9,725 bases of DNA from Candidatus Nanopelagicales bacterium (GCA_938091275.1 CALKMY010000009.1:1-9725), one strand, 5' to 3'. Counted from the stretch's first letter, positions 1 to 7,178 are shown. Translations and numbers: made by a program. The notes: generated from the letters alone by a model not told the origin.

Positions 1-841
1 TGGCGATGCCGAAGAACGGCAGCGCGATGATGTACACCTCGGGGTGACCAAAGAACCAGAACAGGTGTTGCCACAAGATGGCTCCGCCGTTTTCGGGCAG
101 GAAGACGACCGAGCCGAAGGTTCTGTCGATGAACATCACCAGAAGAGCAGCGGCAAGAACCGGAAAAGCCACCAGAACGAGCACCGAGGTGATGAAGATC
201 GTCCACGTGAAGATGGGCATCCGGAACATGGTCATGCCCGGTGCGCGCATCGTCATGATCGTCGTGACGAAGTTCACCCCACCGAGGATGGTGCCGAGAC
301 CACCGATCGCCAAACCGATGAACCACAAGTCTGCGCCGGCGCTCGGGGAGAAGACAGCATTGCTCAGCGGCGCGTACGCGAACCAGCCGAAGGCGGCGGC
401 CCCGCCAGGGGTCAGGAAGCCGGCTCCGACGATGAGGCCGCCGAAGAGGAACAGCCAGAACCCGAACATGTTCAGCCGGGGGAAGGCGACGTCCGGGGAG
501 CCGATTTGCAGCGGCATGATCACGTTGCCGAATCCGATGAACAGCGGCGTTGCGAACAGCAACAGCATGATGGTGCCGTGCATGGTGAACAACTGGTTGT
601 ACTGCTCCAGGGAGATCACCTGAAGCCCGGGAAGGGCGAGTTCCGCCCGGATGACCAGAGCCATGAGCCCGGCGATGAAGAACCAGATCATCGAGGTGAA
701 GATGTACATGTAGCCGATGGTCTTGTGGTCGGTCGATGTCGCCCAGTTGACGATCGCCTTGCCAATACTCGGCCGGCGCGGGGTATAGACCGGCGCTTCG
801 GTCGTCGTGCTCGTGACGGGGGGCTCGTTCAGAAGAGTCAT
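1..841 (-). CDS. ctaD: Cytochrome c oxidase subunit I (aa3 type), 3' part missing
   Basis: Catalytic subunit of the aa3 respiratory oxidase in the cytoplasmic membrane; it reduces O2 to water with electrons from cytochrome c and pumps protons. The first 280 codons are present and the frame runs off the left edge; the usual length of roughly 550-580 residues suggests about half is seen. The N-terminus contains TDHKTIGYMY, then successive hydrophobic helices. H88 in FTMHGTIM is the expected low-spin haem a ligand. H266 and Y270 in GHPEVY are the expected CuB histidine and its cross-linked tyrosine, so the active site is intact as far as visible. The ATG overlaps the ctaC stop as ATGA (838-841), indicating translational coupling; a GAGGAG lies about 8 nt upstream of the start inside the end of ctaC. 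Identity is very secure. Confidence 0.97.
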   Translation of the reverse strand, partial: MTLLNEPPVTSTTTEAPVYTPRRPSIGKAIVNWATSTDHKTIGYMYIFTSMIWFFIAGLMALVIRAELALPGLQVISLEQYNQLFTMHGTIMLLLFATPLFIGFGNVIMPLQIGSPDVAFPRLNMFGFWLFLFGGLIVGAGFLTPGGAAAFGWFAYAPLSNAVFSPSAGADLWFIGLAIGGLGTILGGVNFVTTIMTMRAPGMTMFRMPIFTWTIFITSVLVLVAFPVLAAALLVMFIDRTFGSVVFLPENGGAILWQHLFWFFGHPEVYIIALPFFGIA

Positions 842-1707
842 AGCCTGCGCTCCTCGGGGCGTTGTCCATCGCTGTTGATGCGATCGCTGTCGAGCTTCCC
901 TGTTTGCCCCTTGGCGCGCAGTTCACTCATCTTGGCGTCGAACTCGTCTCGCTCAACCACCTTCACCTGGAACAGCATCCGGGCGTGGTCGACGCCGCAC
1001 AGTTCCGCGCATTTGCCGGCGTAGGTGCCGATCTTGTCCGGGGTCAACTCGAAGGCGTTGGTCTTGCCGGGGACCACGTCCATCTTGAACAGGAAGGACG
1101 GAACCCAGAAGGAGTGGATGACGTCCGGTGAGTTCAGCTCGAACCGGATCTTTTCGTCGACCGGCAGGTAAAGCGTCGGTGGCTCACCGGGTGAACCCTC
1201 GCCGTAGGGAACGCCGACGTCGTAGGTGTCTTGATCGACATAGTTGAAGGCCCATGACCAGCGGAAGCCCACGACACCGACGGTCTGCTGCTGGTCATTG
1301 TCGAGGGTCAAGATCTCGCTTTGGTCCCGAGCCGTGAACCAGAAGAGGCCGAGGATCATGATGAGCGGGACGATCGTGTAGAGCGCCTCGAGCGGGAGGT
1401 TGTACTTGGTCTGCTCCGGTACCTCGTTGGCGTGCCGACGCCGGTACGCGATAGCGGCCCAGATCATCAGCCCCCAGGTGACGATGCCGACGGCCCATGC
1501 GGCGATCCACGATCCATTCCACAGGTTTTGAATGATGGGCGCCTCCACCGAGGCCGGCTCCGGGAGGTCGAAGAAGAACGCCTCGTTGGCGGTGCAGCCG
1601 GTGAGAGCCAGACCCGTGAGCGCGAGTGCTGCGGTGCCGACCAGAACCCGACTCGACCGGGATCGCTGGGTCTTCGTACGCAGACGGGCAGCAACGTCGT
1701 GATCCAC
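838..1707 (-). CDS. ctaC: Cytochrome c oxidase subunit II, lipoprotein
   Basis: Subunit II takes electrons from cytochrome c through the binuclear CuA centre and passes them to CtaD. The 289-residue protein begins with a basic stretch and a lipoprotein signal peptide ending in LTGC (C38 is the predicted lipidated cysteine). Two membrane helices follow (about 67-88 and 105-127), then the periplasmic-side cupredoxin domain. CuA ligands are complete: H198 in VIHSFWVP and C233, E235, C237, H241, M244 in the CAELCGVDHARM block. The start is GTG at 1707, chosen because AGAAGGG (1714-1720) lies 6 nt upstream and the signal peptide then has normal length. It is first in an operon with ctaD (4-nt overlap). 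No cytochrome c domain is fused at the C-terminus; the tail after the CuA motif is short and charged. Confidence 0.97.
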   Translation of the reverse strand: MDHDVAARLRTKTQRSRSSRVLVGTAALALTGLALTGCTANEAFFFDLPEPASVEAPIIQNLWNGSWIAAWAVGIVTWGLMIWAAIAYRRRHANEVPEQTKYNLPLEALYTIVPLIMILGLFWFTARDQSEILTLDNDQQQTVGVVGFRWSWAFNYVDQDTYDVGVPYGEGSPGEPPTLYLPVDEKIRFELNSPDVIHSFWVPSFLFKMDVVPGKTNAFELTPDKIGTYAGKCAELCGVDHARMLFQVKVVERDEFDAKMSELRAKGQTGKLDSDRINSDGQRPEERRL

Positions 1708-1713
1708 GAATCA

Positions 1714-1720
1714 CCCTTCT
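1714..1720 (-). promoter_or_regulatory. ribosome binding site of ctaC
   Basis: AGAAGGG on the minus strand, separated by 6 nt from the GTG at 1707. It decides the ctaC start, since no ATG with a better site is available in this frame. Confidence 0.7.
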
Positions 1721-1785
1721 TTTCCATCGCCAACCCGAGTCTCTTCCCAGGGGAAATCCCCCCACAAACACTAGCGCACCAGGCA

Positions 1786-1803
1786 CCCCCGAAACCCCGG
1801 GGG
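1786..1803. repeat. G/C-rich inverted repeat in the ctaC upstream region
   Basis: CCCCCG (1786-1791) and CGGGGG (1798-1803) form a perfect 6-bp stem with a 6-nt loop, in the 153-bp gap between the divergent ctaC and desulfurase-like genes. A weaker GGGG/CCCC pair lies at about 1750-1761. A minus-strand TAGTGT (1773 to 1768), a possible -10 box for ctaC, sits between them. If transcription starts there, the larger hairpin is in the promoter rather than in the mRNA. Role unknown. Confidence 0.3.
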
Positions 1804-1848
1804 AGAGGCAGAAAACAGCCGATGGAGGGTGACATCCACCACTCCCGC

Positions 1849-1854
1849 TAGCGT
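1849..1854 (+). promoter_or_regulatory. -10-like box (TAGCGT) for the desulfurase-like gene
   Basis: TAGCGT fits the actinobacterial TANNNT -10 pattern and ends exactly 6 nt before the ATG at 1861. Transcription would start at or next to the A of the ATG, giving a leaderless mRNA. No Shine-Dalgarno sequence is seen in the 30 nt upstream, which agrees. No clear -35 box; a GTGACA at 1829-1834 is too close (14 nt). Confidence 0.5.
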
Positions 1855-1860
1855 GCGACT

Positions 1861-3048
1861 ATGTCCGATCCGCAGGCGCCGATCTCCGCCGCTGAGACAC
1901 CCGAAATCTGGCCGGACCCTGGACCTGCACCGCTGGCTGGTTACCTCGATGCCGTCGCGGGTCAGCCCGTACTTCCGGTCGCAACCCAGGCCCTGGTCGC
2001 AGCTCTAGAGCAAGGCTGGTCCGACCCGGCTCGCTTGCACCACCAGGGCCGTCGCGCGGGGCTGGTTCTCGATACCGCGCGCGCGGCGATCGCAGGCTTT
2101 CTGGGTGTGCCAGTGGCCTCCTGTTTCGTCGGAAGCTCCGGTGCCGATGTGTTGCGGGCGGCCGTTATGGGGCTCTACCAGGCCCGACTCTCCGCCGGAG
2201 CCCCTGCGCGCATCCTCGTTGCTGCGACCGAATCCATGGCCGTGACCTTCGCGACCCGCGCCTGCCCCGGCGTCGAAACCATCACAATCCCGGTCGATGC
2301 GTTCGGCCGCATCGACACCGAAGCACTCTCTGCCGCGATCGGTGATGGTGCGGCTCTGGTCTGCGTTCAGCAAGCCAATGCCGAAGTCGGGACGGTGCAG
2401 CCTGTGCAGGACGTTCACGCTCTGTGTCGGCAGGCGGGGATTCCGATGGTCAGCGAAGCCATTCAGGTAGCCGGCCATCGGGCCGTCGGCGACGCCTGGG
2501 ATGTCCTGGTCGCCGTTCCTCGTGACTGGGGTGGGCCCCCGGGGTGCGCGGTGCTGGTCGTCTCACCTGACGTTCGATGGCGACCGGACGAGGCTCCCGA
2601 CCGCGGATGGGTCGGTGGCTTCCCCGACGTCGCGGCCGTGGCAGCAGCCGCGACCGCGGCGGAATTCGTCGAGCCCCACTGGGAAGCGCAAGCCGCGCAC
2701 CACACCGCCATGATCGATCGCATTCGAACTGCCGCGGAAAGATGGCAGGGGGTTCAGGCTGTCGGAGATCCTGTGGACCGACTCCCCCACATCGTCACTC
2801 TCGTCGCGGACGGAATCGTCGGCGAAATCGTCGTCACCGAGTTGGACAAGCAGAGCATTGCGGTCGCCAGTGGATCCGCGTGCACCGCCGACACCCGGAT
2901 GCCCAGCCACGTTCTCGAAGCGATGGGCGTTTTCGATCCGACCAGCTCGGGAAGCCTGCGCGTGTCCTTGCCCTACGGATGCACCGACGCCTCAATCGAC
3001 GCCTTTCTCCACGAAGCTCCCCAGATCATCGCGGCCGCGCGCGGCTAG
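1861..3048 (+). CDS. Cysteine-desulfurase-like protein (class V aminotransferase fold) lacking the PLP lysine
   Basis: A 395-residue protein of NifS/IscS length and layout: an N-terminal YLDAVAGQPV block (compare YLDNAATTP), LHHQGRRAG (compare the usual H..GR.A), ANAEVGTVQP, the WGGPPG segment, and the C-terminal ASGSACTADTRMPSHVL loop with the persulfide cysteine C341. Normal enzymes use PLP to strip sulfur from cysteine. Here the HK position before the glycine/proline loop reads R221-D222, so the Schiff-base lysine is absent, and the whole protein has only one lysine, in ELDKQ next to the loop. Other PLP contacts are also changed: S125 for the stacking His, A174 for the second Asn of NNEVG, E199 for the pyridine-binding Asp, SSGAD for GGTEA. 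Conserved backbone plus lost cofactor site suggests a non-PLP persulfide carrier, scaffold or regulator, or a decaying enzyme. The frame is intact. Start: ATG 1861, probably leaderless. Fold assignment is strong; activity is unknown. Confidence 0.85.
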   Translation: MSDPQAPISAAETPEIWPDPGPAPLAGYLDAVAGQPVLPVATQALVAALEQGWSDPARLHHQGRRAGLVLDTARAAIAGFLGVPVASCFVGSSGADVLRAAVMGLYQARLSAGAPARILVAATESMAVTFATRACPGVETITIPVDAFGRIDTEALSAAIGDGAALVCVQQANAEVGTVQPVQDVHALCRQAGIPMVSEAIQVAGHRAVGDAWDVLVAVPRDWGGPPGCAVLVVSPDVRWRPDEAPDRGWVGGFPDVAAVAAAATAAEFVEPHWEAQAAHHTAMIDRIRTAAERWQGVQAVGDPVDRLPHIVTLVADGIVGEIVVTELDKQSIAVASGSACTADTRMPSHVLEAMGVFDPTSSGSLRVSLPYGCTDASIDAFLHEAPQIIAAARG

Positions 3049-3752
3049 TAGCGATCGGCTGTGGCATCGCCGCCCAGACACGGTTCTTCGTTCGCCACGG
3101 TGGCCAGTGTCGCCAGGTACTCCGCCCGGGTGATCTCGATCGCACCCAGGCTCGCAAGATGATCGGTGCGCCACTGCACATCGATCAACCTTTCGCCCGG
3201 GCAGGCACGCAGGATCTCTACCAGTGCGACGAGTGCGACCTTGGACGCGTCGCGCCGTCGGTGAAACATCGACTCCCCGGCAAACAATCCGCCCACTTCG
3301 ACGCCATAGAGGCCGCCAACAAGTTCACCGTCCTGCCACACTTCGATCGAATGCGCGTAGCCGCGTCGGTGCAATTCTGCGTAGGCGTCGACGAATTCTT
3401 CGGTGATCCAGCCATGTGGTCGGCTCGGGTCCGCGCATGAGCGAACGACGTCCACGAAGCACTGATCCACGGACGTGCCCATGCGCCGCATGGATGATGC
3501 CAACGACCGCGACACGATCAAAGATGCGGGGTCGAGCACGCCCCGCGGATCGGGCGACCACCAGCCCAGCGCTTCGCCCCCACCGCCGCCATGGCCGGGG
3601 ACGGCGACGTGCATCGGAAACAAGCCCTGCCGGTAGGCCGACACGAGCGTGCCGGGGTCGAGCCCCCCACCGATTGCCACGAGGTCTTCCCCAGGTTCGG
3701 CAACGGAGGGATCGACCAACTCCCACTCGGCGGGTGGCAAGGTCTCGGACAT
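3045..3752 (-). CDS. aat: Leucyl/phenylalanyl-tRNA-protein transferase
   Basis: Cytoplasmic enzyme that adds Leu or Phe from aminoacyl-tRNA to proteins with N-terminal Arg or Lys, marking them for ClpS-dependent degradation (N-end rule). Family blocks appear in order: LVAIGGGLDPGTLVSAYRQGLFP, WWSPDPRG, GWITEEFVDAY, HSIEVWQDGELVGGLYG, GGLFAGESMF, LIDVQWRTDHLASLGA. Length (235 residues) is normal. A glycine-rich insert GHGGGGGEALG precedes WWSPDPR. The ATG at 3752 is preferred; an in-frame TTG at 3773 would add 7 residues and begin only 10 nt after the upstream kinase gene, and neither has a convincing Shine-Dalgarno. It probably follows the adoK-like gene in one transcript. Its stop overlaps the stop of the convergent desulfurase-like gene (3045-3048). 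Confidence 0.95.
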   Translation of the reverse strand: MSETLPPAEWELVDPSVAEPGEDLVAIGGGLDPGTLVSAYRQGLFPMHVAVPGHGGGGGEALGWWSPDPRGVLDPASLIVSRSLASSMRRMGTSVDQCFVDVVRSCADPSRPHGWITEEFVDAYAELHRRGYAHSIEVWQDGELVGGLYGVEVGGLFAGESMFHRRRDASKVALVALVEILRACPGERLIDVQWRTDHLASLGAIEITRAEYLATLATVANEEPCLGGDATADRY

Positions 3753-3783
3753 CTCAGCCGACCGCACGCGCAACCAGGGTGCG

Positions 3784-4770
3784 TTAAGGGCGGGGGCAGG
3801 ACACGTGCTGGTTGATCTCGGCCGCAGCGTCGTCGCCGTACGCCGTGGCCAGCCGCTGCAGGAAGTGTTGCTGCGCGAGTTGGTATTCCTGGGTGCCGAT
3901 CGTCTCGATCACGTAGGTGGCGACCAGGGATCCGACCTGGGCTGACCTCTCGTCAGAAAGACCCCACGATTGGCCGGCGAGGAAACCGGCACGGAACGCA
4001 TCTCCGACACCGGTCGGGTCGGCCTTGCTCTCCTCTTCCGGAACGCCAACGAGAACGGGGTCGCAGCCGCGTCGCTCGATGCGGGCGCCGTCGGGGCCGA
4101 GGGTGATGATGCGAACATTCACAAGGGCGGCGAGGTCAGCAGCCGTCCAGCCAGTCTTCTGTTCGATCAGGGCCGCCTCGTACTCATTCGTGAACAGGTA
4201 CTCCGCTCCCTCGATCAGGGGCTTGATGTCGTCACCGTCCATCCGGGCGAGCTGCTGGGACGGGTCAGCAGCGAAGGGATACCCGCGGAAGCGGCATTCG
4301 TCGGTGTGACGTCGCATTCCCTCCGGATCGTTCGCCCCGATCAGCACCACATCCGCGCCCCCGACCTGATCGACGATGGGCTTCAACTCGATGTTGCGCG
4401 CTTCGGACATGGCCCCTGGATAAAACGACGCGATCTGGTTCTGCTCGGTGTCCGTCGTGCACACGAATCTCGCCGTGTGGTGCGAGTCAGACACGTGCAC
4501 ACCGCGCGTATCGACCCCGTGTCGCTGCAGCCACGACTCGTAGTCGGCGAAGTCAGGACCGACGGCACCGACGAGTACCGGGCTGAGACCCAAGCACCCC
4601 ATACCGAAGGCGATGTTGGGCGCGACGCCACCTCGTCGAATCTGCAATTCCTCCACGAGGAACGACAGCGAAACTTTGTCGATCTTGTCGGCCACCAGCG
4701 AGTCTGAGAACTTCCCGGGAAAGCTCATCAGGTGGTCGGTTGCAATGGATCCGGTGATCAAAATGGCCAC
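3784..4770 (-). CDS. adoK: PfkB-family sugar/nucleoside kinase, adenosine kinase type
   Basis: A ribokinase-fold kinase of 328 residues. The N-terminal TGSIATDHLM, the RRGGVAPN di-glycine substrate site, ASFYPGAMSEARNI, FAADPSQQLAR and the C-terminal DPTGVGDAFRAGF signature (catalytic base D257 with the start used here) closely resemble, from memory, Rv2202c of M. tuberculosis, which is an adenosine kinase (ATP + adenosine to AMP + ADP; purine salvage). Substrate is inferred from that resemblance; another nucleoside or sugar remains possible. The start could be GTG 4776 or GTG 4770: a minus-strand AGGTAGGG (4780-4787) serves either, and 4770 gives the same N-terminal length as the mycobacterial protein. 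It lies downstream of the Fe-S carrier gene after a 126-nt gap and upstream of aat, a neighbourhood shared in part with mycobacteria. Confidence 0.85.
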   Translation of the reverse strand: MAILITGSIATDHLMSFPGKFSDSLVADKIDKVSLSFLVEELQIRRGGVAPNIAFGMGCLGLSPVLVGAVGPDFADYESWLQRHGVDTRGVHVSDSHHTARFVCTTDTEQNQIASFYPGAMSEARNIELKPIVDQVGGADVVLIGANDPEGMRRHTDECRFRGYPFAADPSQQLARMDGDDIKPLIEGAEYLFTNEYEAALIEQKTGWTAADLAALVNVRIITLGPDGARIERRGCDPVLVGVPEEESKADPTGVGDAFRAGFLAGQSWGLSDERSAQVGSLVATYVIETIGTQEYQLAQQHFLQRLATAYGDDAAAEINQHVSCPRP

Positions 4771-4779
4771 GAGCACGGA

Positions 4780-4787
4780 CCCTACCT
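4780..4787 (-). promoter_or_regulatory. ribosome binding site of the adoK-like gene
   Basis: AGGTAGGG on the minus strand, 9 nt before GTG 4770 and 3 nt before GTG 4776. The spacing favours the 4770 start if the 3' part of the motif pairs with 16S rRNA, but 4776 is not excluded. Confidence 0.55.
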
Positions 4788-4863
4788 GTGATGGCCACGA
4801 TTAGCCGCCACTCGCACGGCCGCGATTCACATGGTCGGTTTTGCGAACGAGCAGCCTGTATGG

Positions 4864-4877
4864 CCGGCCGCGGCCGG
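4864..4877. repeat. 14-bp perfect palindrome downstream of erpA
   Basis: CCGGCCGCGGCCGG is self-complementary and lies 19 nt past the erpA stop, in the gap before the adoK-like gene on the same strand. It has no loop and no U-tract, so it is not a textbook intrinsic terminator. It could be a processing or pausing structure, an operator, or chance in G+C-rich DNA. Confidence 0.35.
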
Positions 4878-4896
4878 ACCAATAGCGAGGAACGAC

Positions 4897-5250
4897 TTAG
4901 TGGAAGGAATCCCCGCAGGCGCACGAACCTTGGGCATTGGGGTTGTCGATGGTAAAGCCCTGCTTCTCGATCGTGTCGACGAAGTCGATCGTCGCGCCAC
5001 TCAGATACGGGGCGCTCATGCGGTCGGTGACCACACCGACGCCACCGAAGTCCTTCAGGACGTCTCCATCGAGGTTCCGGTCGTCGAAGAAGAGCTGGTA
5101 GCGAAGGCCCGAACAGCCCCCGGGTTGCACGGCGATCCGCAGCGTCAGGTCATCGCGACCTTCGGCCTCCAAGAGGGTTTTCACCTTGCTGGCAGCTTCG
5201 TCGGTCAGCACGATGCCGTCGGTCGTCTCGGTGTCCATCACGTCGCTCAT
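4897..5250 (-). CDS. erpA: Iron-sulfur cluster carrier/assembly protein, HesB/ErpA (A-type)
   Basis: A-type carrier that binds an Fe-S cluster and passes it to apo-enzymes in the cytoplasm. At 117 residues it has normal family length. The three conserved cysteines are present: C46 in QPGGCSGLRY, and C110 and C112 in GSCACGDSF near the C-terminus. The family core GIVLTDEAASKVKTLL and NPNAQGSCACG are clear. The ATG at 5250 is supported by AAGGA (5258-5262) 7 nt upstream. It is divergent from nadA, whose product needs a 4Fe-4S cluster, so NadA is a plausible client (inference). It probably corresponds to mycobacterial Rv2204c. ErpA is used as a family name; IscA and SufA cannot be told apart from sequence alone. 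Confidence 0.93.
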   Translation of the reverse strand: MSDVMDTETTDGIVLTDEAASKVKTLLEAEGRDDLTLRIAVQPGGCSGLRYQLFFDDRNLDGDVLKDFGGVGVVTDRMSAPYLSGATIDFVDTIEKQGFTIDNPNAQGSCACGDSFH

Positions 5251-5397
5251 GTATTTGTCCTTCTTCGTGGAACTGTTTCGTGCGCCTCCAGGGGTGATAA
5301 CCGCCCGCGACGCCGGATTATTCCCACTATTGCATGATCCACGACGAGGGGCCAGCCGCCCTGCCTGCGGGCGTGCCCGGTTTGGCAGACTCTTCCC
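5251..5397. promoter_or_regulatory. divergent erpA/nadA control region
   Basis: A 147-bp gap that must hold promoters for both genes. On the plus strand CAGACT (5386-5391) is a -10-like hexamer ending 6 nt before the nadA ATG, suggesting a leaderless start. On the minus strand the erpA Shine-Dalgarno AAGGA lies at 5258-5262. A short imperfect dyad GGTGATAACC lies at 5293-5302. I see no match to a known Fe-S or NAD regulator site. Confidence 0.45.
5386..5391 (+). promoter_or_regulatory. -10-like box (CAGACT) of nadA
   Basis: CAGACT ends 6 nt before the nadA ATG, the same spacing as the boxes before the genes at 1861 and 9714. It has C rather than T at the first position, so it is a weaker match to TANNNT. 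No ribosome binding site is seen upstream of the ATG. Confidence 0.35.
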
Positions 5398-6588
5398 ATG
5401 GCAGGCACGTTCGTCGAACCGGAGCCGACCCCGCTCGCCCTGCTCCTCCTCGGTCAGCAGGCGGATCCGCAGAGCGAACGAGGGGTCGAGTGCCCCGGGG
5501 ATCTCCCCGCGCCGTCGGACCCCGACCTAGTCGCTCGCGCCCTCACAGCCAAGCAGGCACTGGGCGACCGGCTCTTCATCCTGGGTCATCACTATCAACG
5601 TGACGAGGTCATTCAATTCGCCGATGTCACCGGGGATTCGTTCAAGCTCTCCCAGCAAGCCGCCGCACGACCAGCGGCAGAGTTCATCGTTTTCTGCGGC
5701 GTGCACTTCATGGCGGAGAGCGCCGACATCCTGACCAGCGACAACCAGAAGGTGATCCTTCCGGACATGGCGGCCGGCTGCTCGATGGCGGATATGGCGG
5801 AAATCAGTCAAGTCGAGGACTGCTGGCGCACCCTCGAGCGAGTGGGCGTTGCCGACAGAACGATTCCCATCACCTACATGAACTCCAGCGCCGCCATCAA
5901 GGCCTTCACCGGCAAGCACGGAGGATCGGTGTGCACATCGAGCAACGCCGAGCGGAGTTTGACCTGGGCATTCGAAAAGGGAGACAAGGTTCTCTTCCTT
6001 CCCGATCAACACCTGGGTCGCAACACTGCGGTGCGTGATCTCGGCTTATCTCTCGATGATTGCGTCGTATACGACCCTCGGCAGGACAACGGTGGCCTGA
6101 GCGATTCTCAAATCCAAGAAGCCCGCGTGATCTTGTGGCGTGGTCATTGCTCAGTGCATGGACGATTCACGGCCGAATGCGTGGACGATGTCCGCAAGCG
6201 CGTTCCGGGAGTGACCGTGATCGTGCACCCCGAGTGCGACTACTCGGTCGTTGCCAAAGCCGATCAGGTCGGATCCACCGAGAAGATCATCGCCGCCATC
6301 GACAATGCCCCGGCCGGATCGAAGTGGTCCGTGGGCACCGAGTTGAACTTAGTCAAGCGGTTGGCGCTGAACAATCCGGATAAGGAAATCGTCTATCTCG
6401 ACAAGACCGTGTGCTTCTGCTCGACGATGAACCGCATCGACCTCCCCCATTTGGTGTGGGCGCTGGAGAGTCTGGCGGCCGGCCATGTCGTCAACCAAAT
6501 CGATGTGGATTCTGATACCGAGCATTGGGCGAAGGTCGCGCTCGATCGAATGCTCGCCCTTCCCGGGCCCACTCCCGACCGCGACTAG
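5398..6588 (+). CDS. nadA: Quinolinate synthase
   Basis: Oxygen-sensitive 4Fe-4S enzyme that condenses iminoaspartate with dihydroxyacetone phosphate to quinolinate in de novo NAD synthesis. The 396-residue protein shows LFILGHHYQRDEVIQFADVTGDSFKLS, FCGVHFMAESADIL, GCSMAD, YMNSSAAIKA, VHPECDYSVV and the C-terminal TVCFCSTMNRIDLPHL. Predicted cluster ligands are C128, C251 (in GHCSVH) and C341; their spacing of 123 and 90 residues resembles the Bacillus-type enzyme. The first ~45 residues precede the conserved core as a variable extension. No nadB or nadC is next to it, so the rest of the pathway is elsewhere. ATG 5398 has no Shine-Dalgarno but a CAGACT -10-like box 6 nt upstream, so the mRNA may be leaderless. 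The gene converges on pspAB with a 14-bp gap. Confidence 0.96.
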   Translation: MAGTFVEPEPTPLALLLLGQQADPQSERGVECPGDLPAPSDPDLVARALTAKQALGDRLFILGHHYQRDEVIQFADVTGDSFKLSQQAAARPAAEFIVFCGVHFMAESADILTSDNQKVILPDMAAGCSMADMAEISQVEDCWRTLERVGVADRTIPITYMNSSAAIKAFTGKHGGSVCTSSNAERSLTWAFEKGDKVLFLPDQHLGRNTAVRDLGLSLDDCVVYDPRQDNGGLSDSQIQEARVILWRGHCSVHGRFTAECVDDVRKRVPGVTVIVHPECDYSVVAKADQVGSTEKIIAAIDNAPAGSKWSVGTELNLVKRLALNNPDKEIVYLDKTVCFCSTMNRIDLPHLVWALESLAAGHVVNQIDVDSDTEHWAKVALDRMLALPGPTPDRD

Positions 6589-6602
6589 CGGCAACGACGC
6601 TC

Positions 6603-7178
6603 TTACAGGCCGGGGGCGTTCCACACGGCAAACCAGCGTCCGAGGTTCTTCTCCATCGGCAGCTCACCCTCGAGCAGGTCCCGCACCTGAAGCTCCAGCA
6701 CGTTGTTGCGCTGCTCGTCCCTGCCCTGGGTGGGCGCGAACGGATAGAAGGTGCCCGCTTTGAACAAATACACGAGGGCTAGTTGCTGGTCGTCCGGCCC
6801 ACGGAAAGACACCAGGGAGCACAGCAACTGCGGCCCGAAGCCGGCCTCCACCAAGGACACGTTCACCGCGTGCGCATCGGTGACAGCGGTCGCGACATCG
6901 ACCGGATCCGTAGCGAGAACTACCCAGTCGTAGCCGAAGCGGTCTGCGGTGATTTCGACCGGCGGACCTGCGTCGGCATCGAGCAGGGCACGCACATCGG
7001 CTTCTATCTCCGCGAAGGCGCGTCCCTCGGGGGCCCGGAAGGCAACGGCCGCTCGGCCCGTCGGGGTGAAATCGAGTGCGGCCTGCACGGTGATCGCCGC
7101 GGACGGCACCGCGAAGAGGGAGTCGAGGTTGGGTCCGACCGGCTTGCGGCGACCGAAGACTGCGTCCAGAAGGCCCAT
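6603..7178 (-). CDS. pspAB: PspA-associated protein PspAB
   Basis: A 191-residue soluble protein starting MGLLDAVFGRRKPVGPNLDSLFAVPSAA, with the family features FTPTGRAAV, LLDADAG, a central DRFGYDWVVL block, HAVNVSLVEAGFGPQLLCSLVSF, ALVYLFKAGTFYPFAP, NVLELQV, and the end RWFAVWNAPGL. I recognise this as PspAB, found beside pspA in actinobacteria; its biochemical role is not established. The open frame extends further upstream (to 7301) but those codons overlap the end of htpX and code a serine/arginine-rich, non-family stretch, so ATG 7178 is taken as the start, 13 nt after the htpX stop. It is the last gene of pspA-htpX-pspAB and meets nadA tail to tail. Confidence 0.88.
   Translation of the reverse strand: MGLLDAVFGRRKPVGPNLDSLFAVPSAAITVQAALDFTPTGRAAVAFRAPEGRAFAEIEADVRALLDADAGPPVEITADRFGYDWVVLATDPVDVATAVTDAHAVNVSLVEAGFGPQLLCSLVSFRGPDDQQLALVYLFKAGTFYPFAPTQGRDEQRNNVLELQVRDLLEGELPMEKNLGRWFAVWNAPGL

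Noticed and set aside
44..1024. Long plus-strand open frame opposite ctaD/ctaC
   Set aside because: It is antisense to two certain oxidase genes, has a low-complexity D/E/R/H-rich product typical of high-G+C shadow frames, and shows no family motif.
2577..3440. Plus-strand open frame across the end of the desulfurase-like gene and aat
   Set aside because: Arginine-rich out-of-frame product spanning two real genes; no start signal or recognisable domain.
3970..4707. Plus-strand open frame opposite the adoK-like gene
   Set aside because: Complementary-frame shadow of a well-conserved kinase; no independent evidence of coding.
6589..6602. Terminator between convergent nadA and pspAB
   Set aside because: The gap is only 14 bp and shows no inverted repeat.
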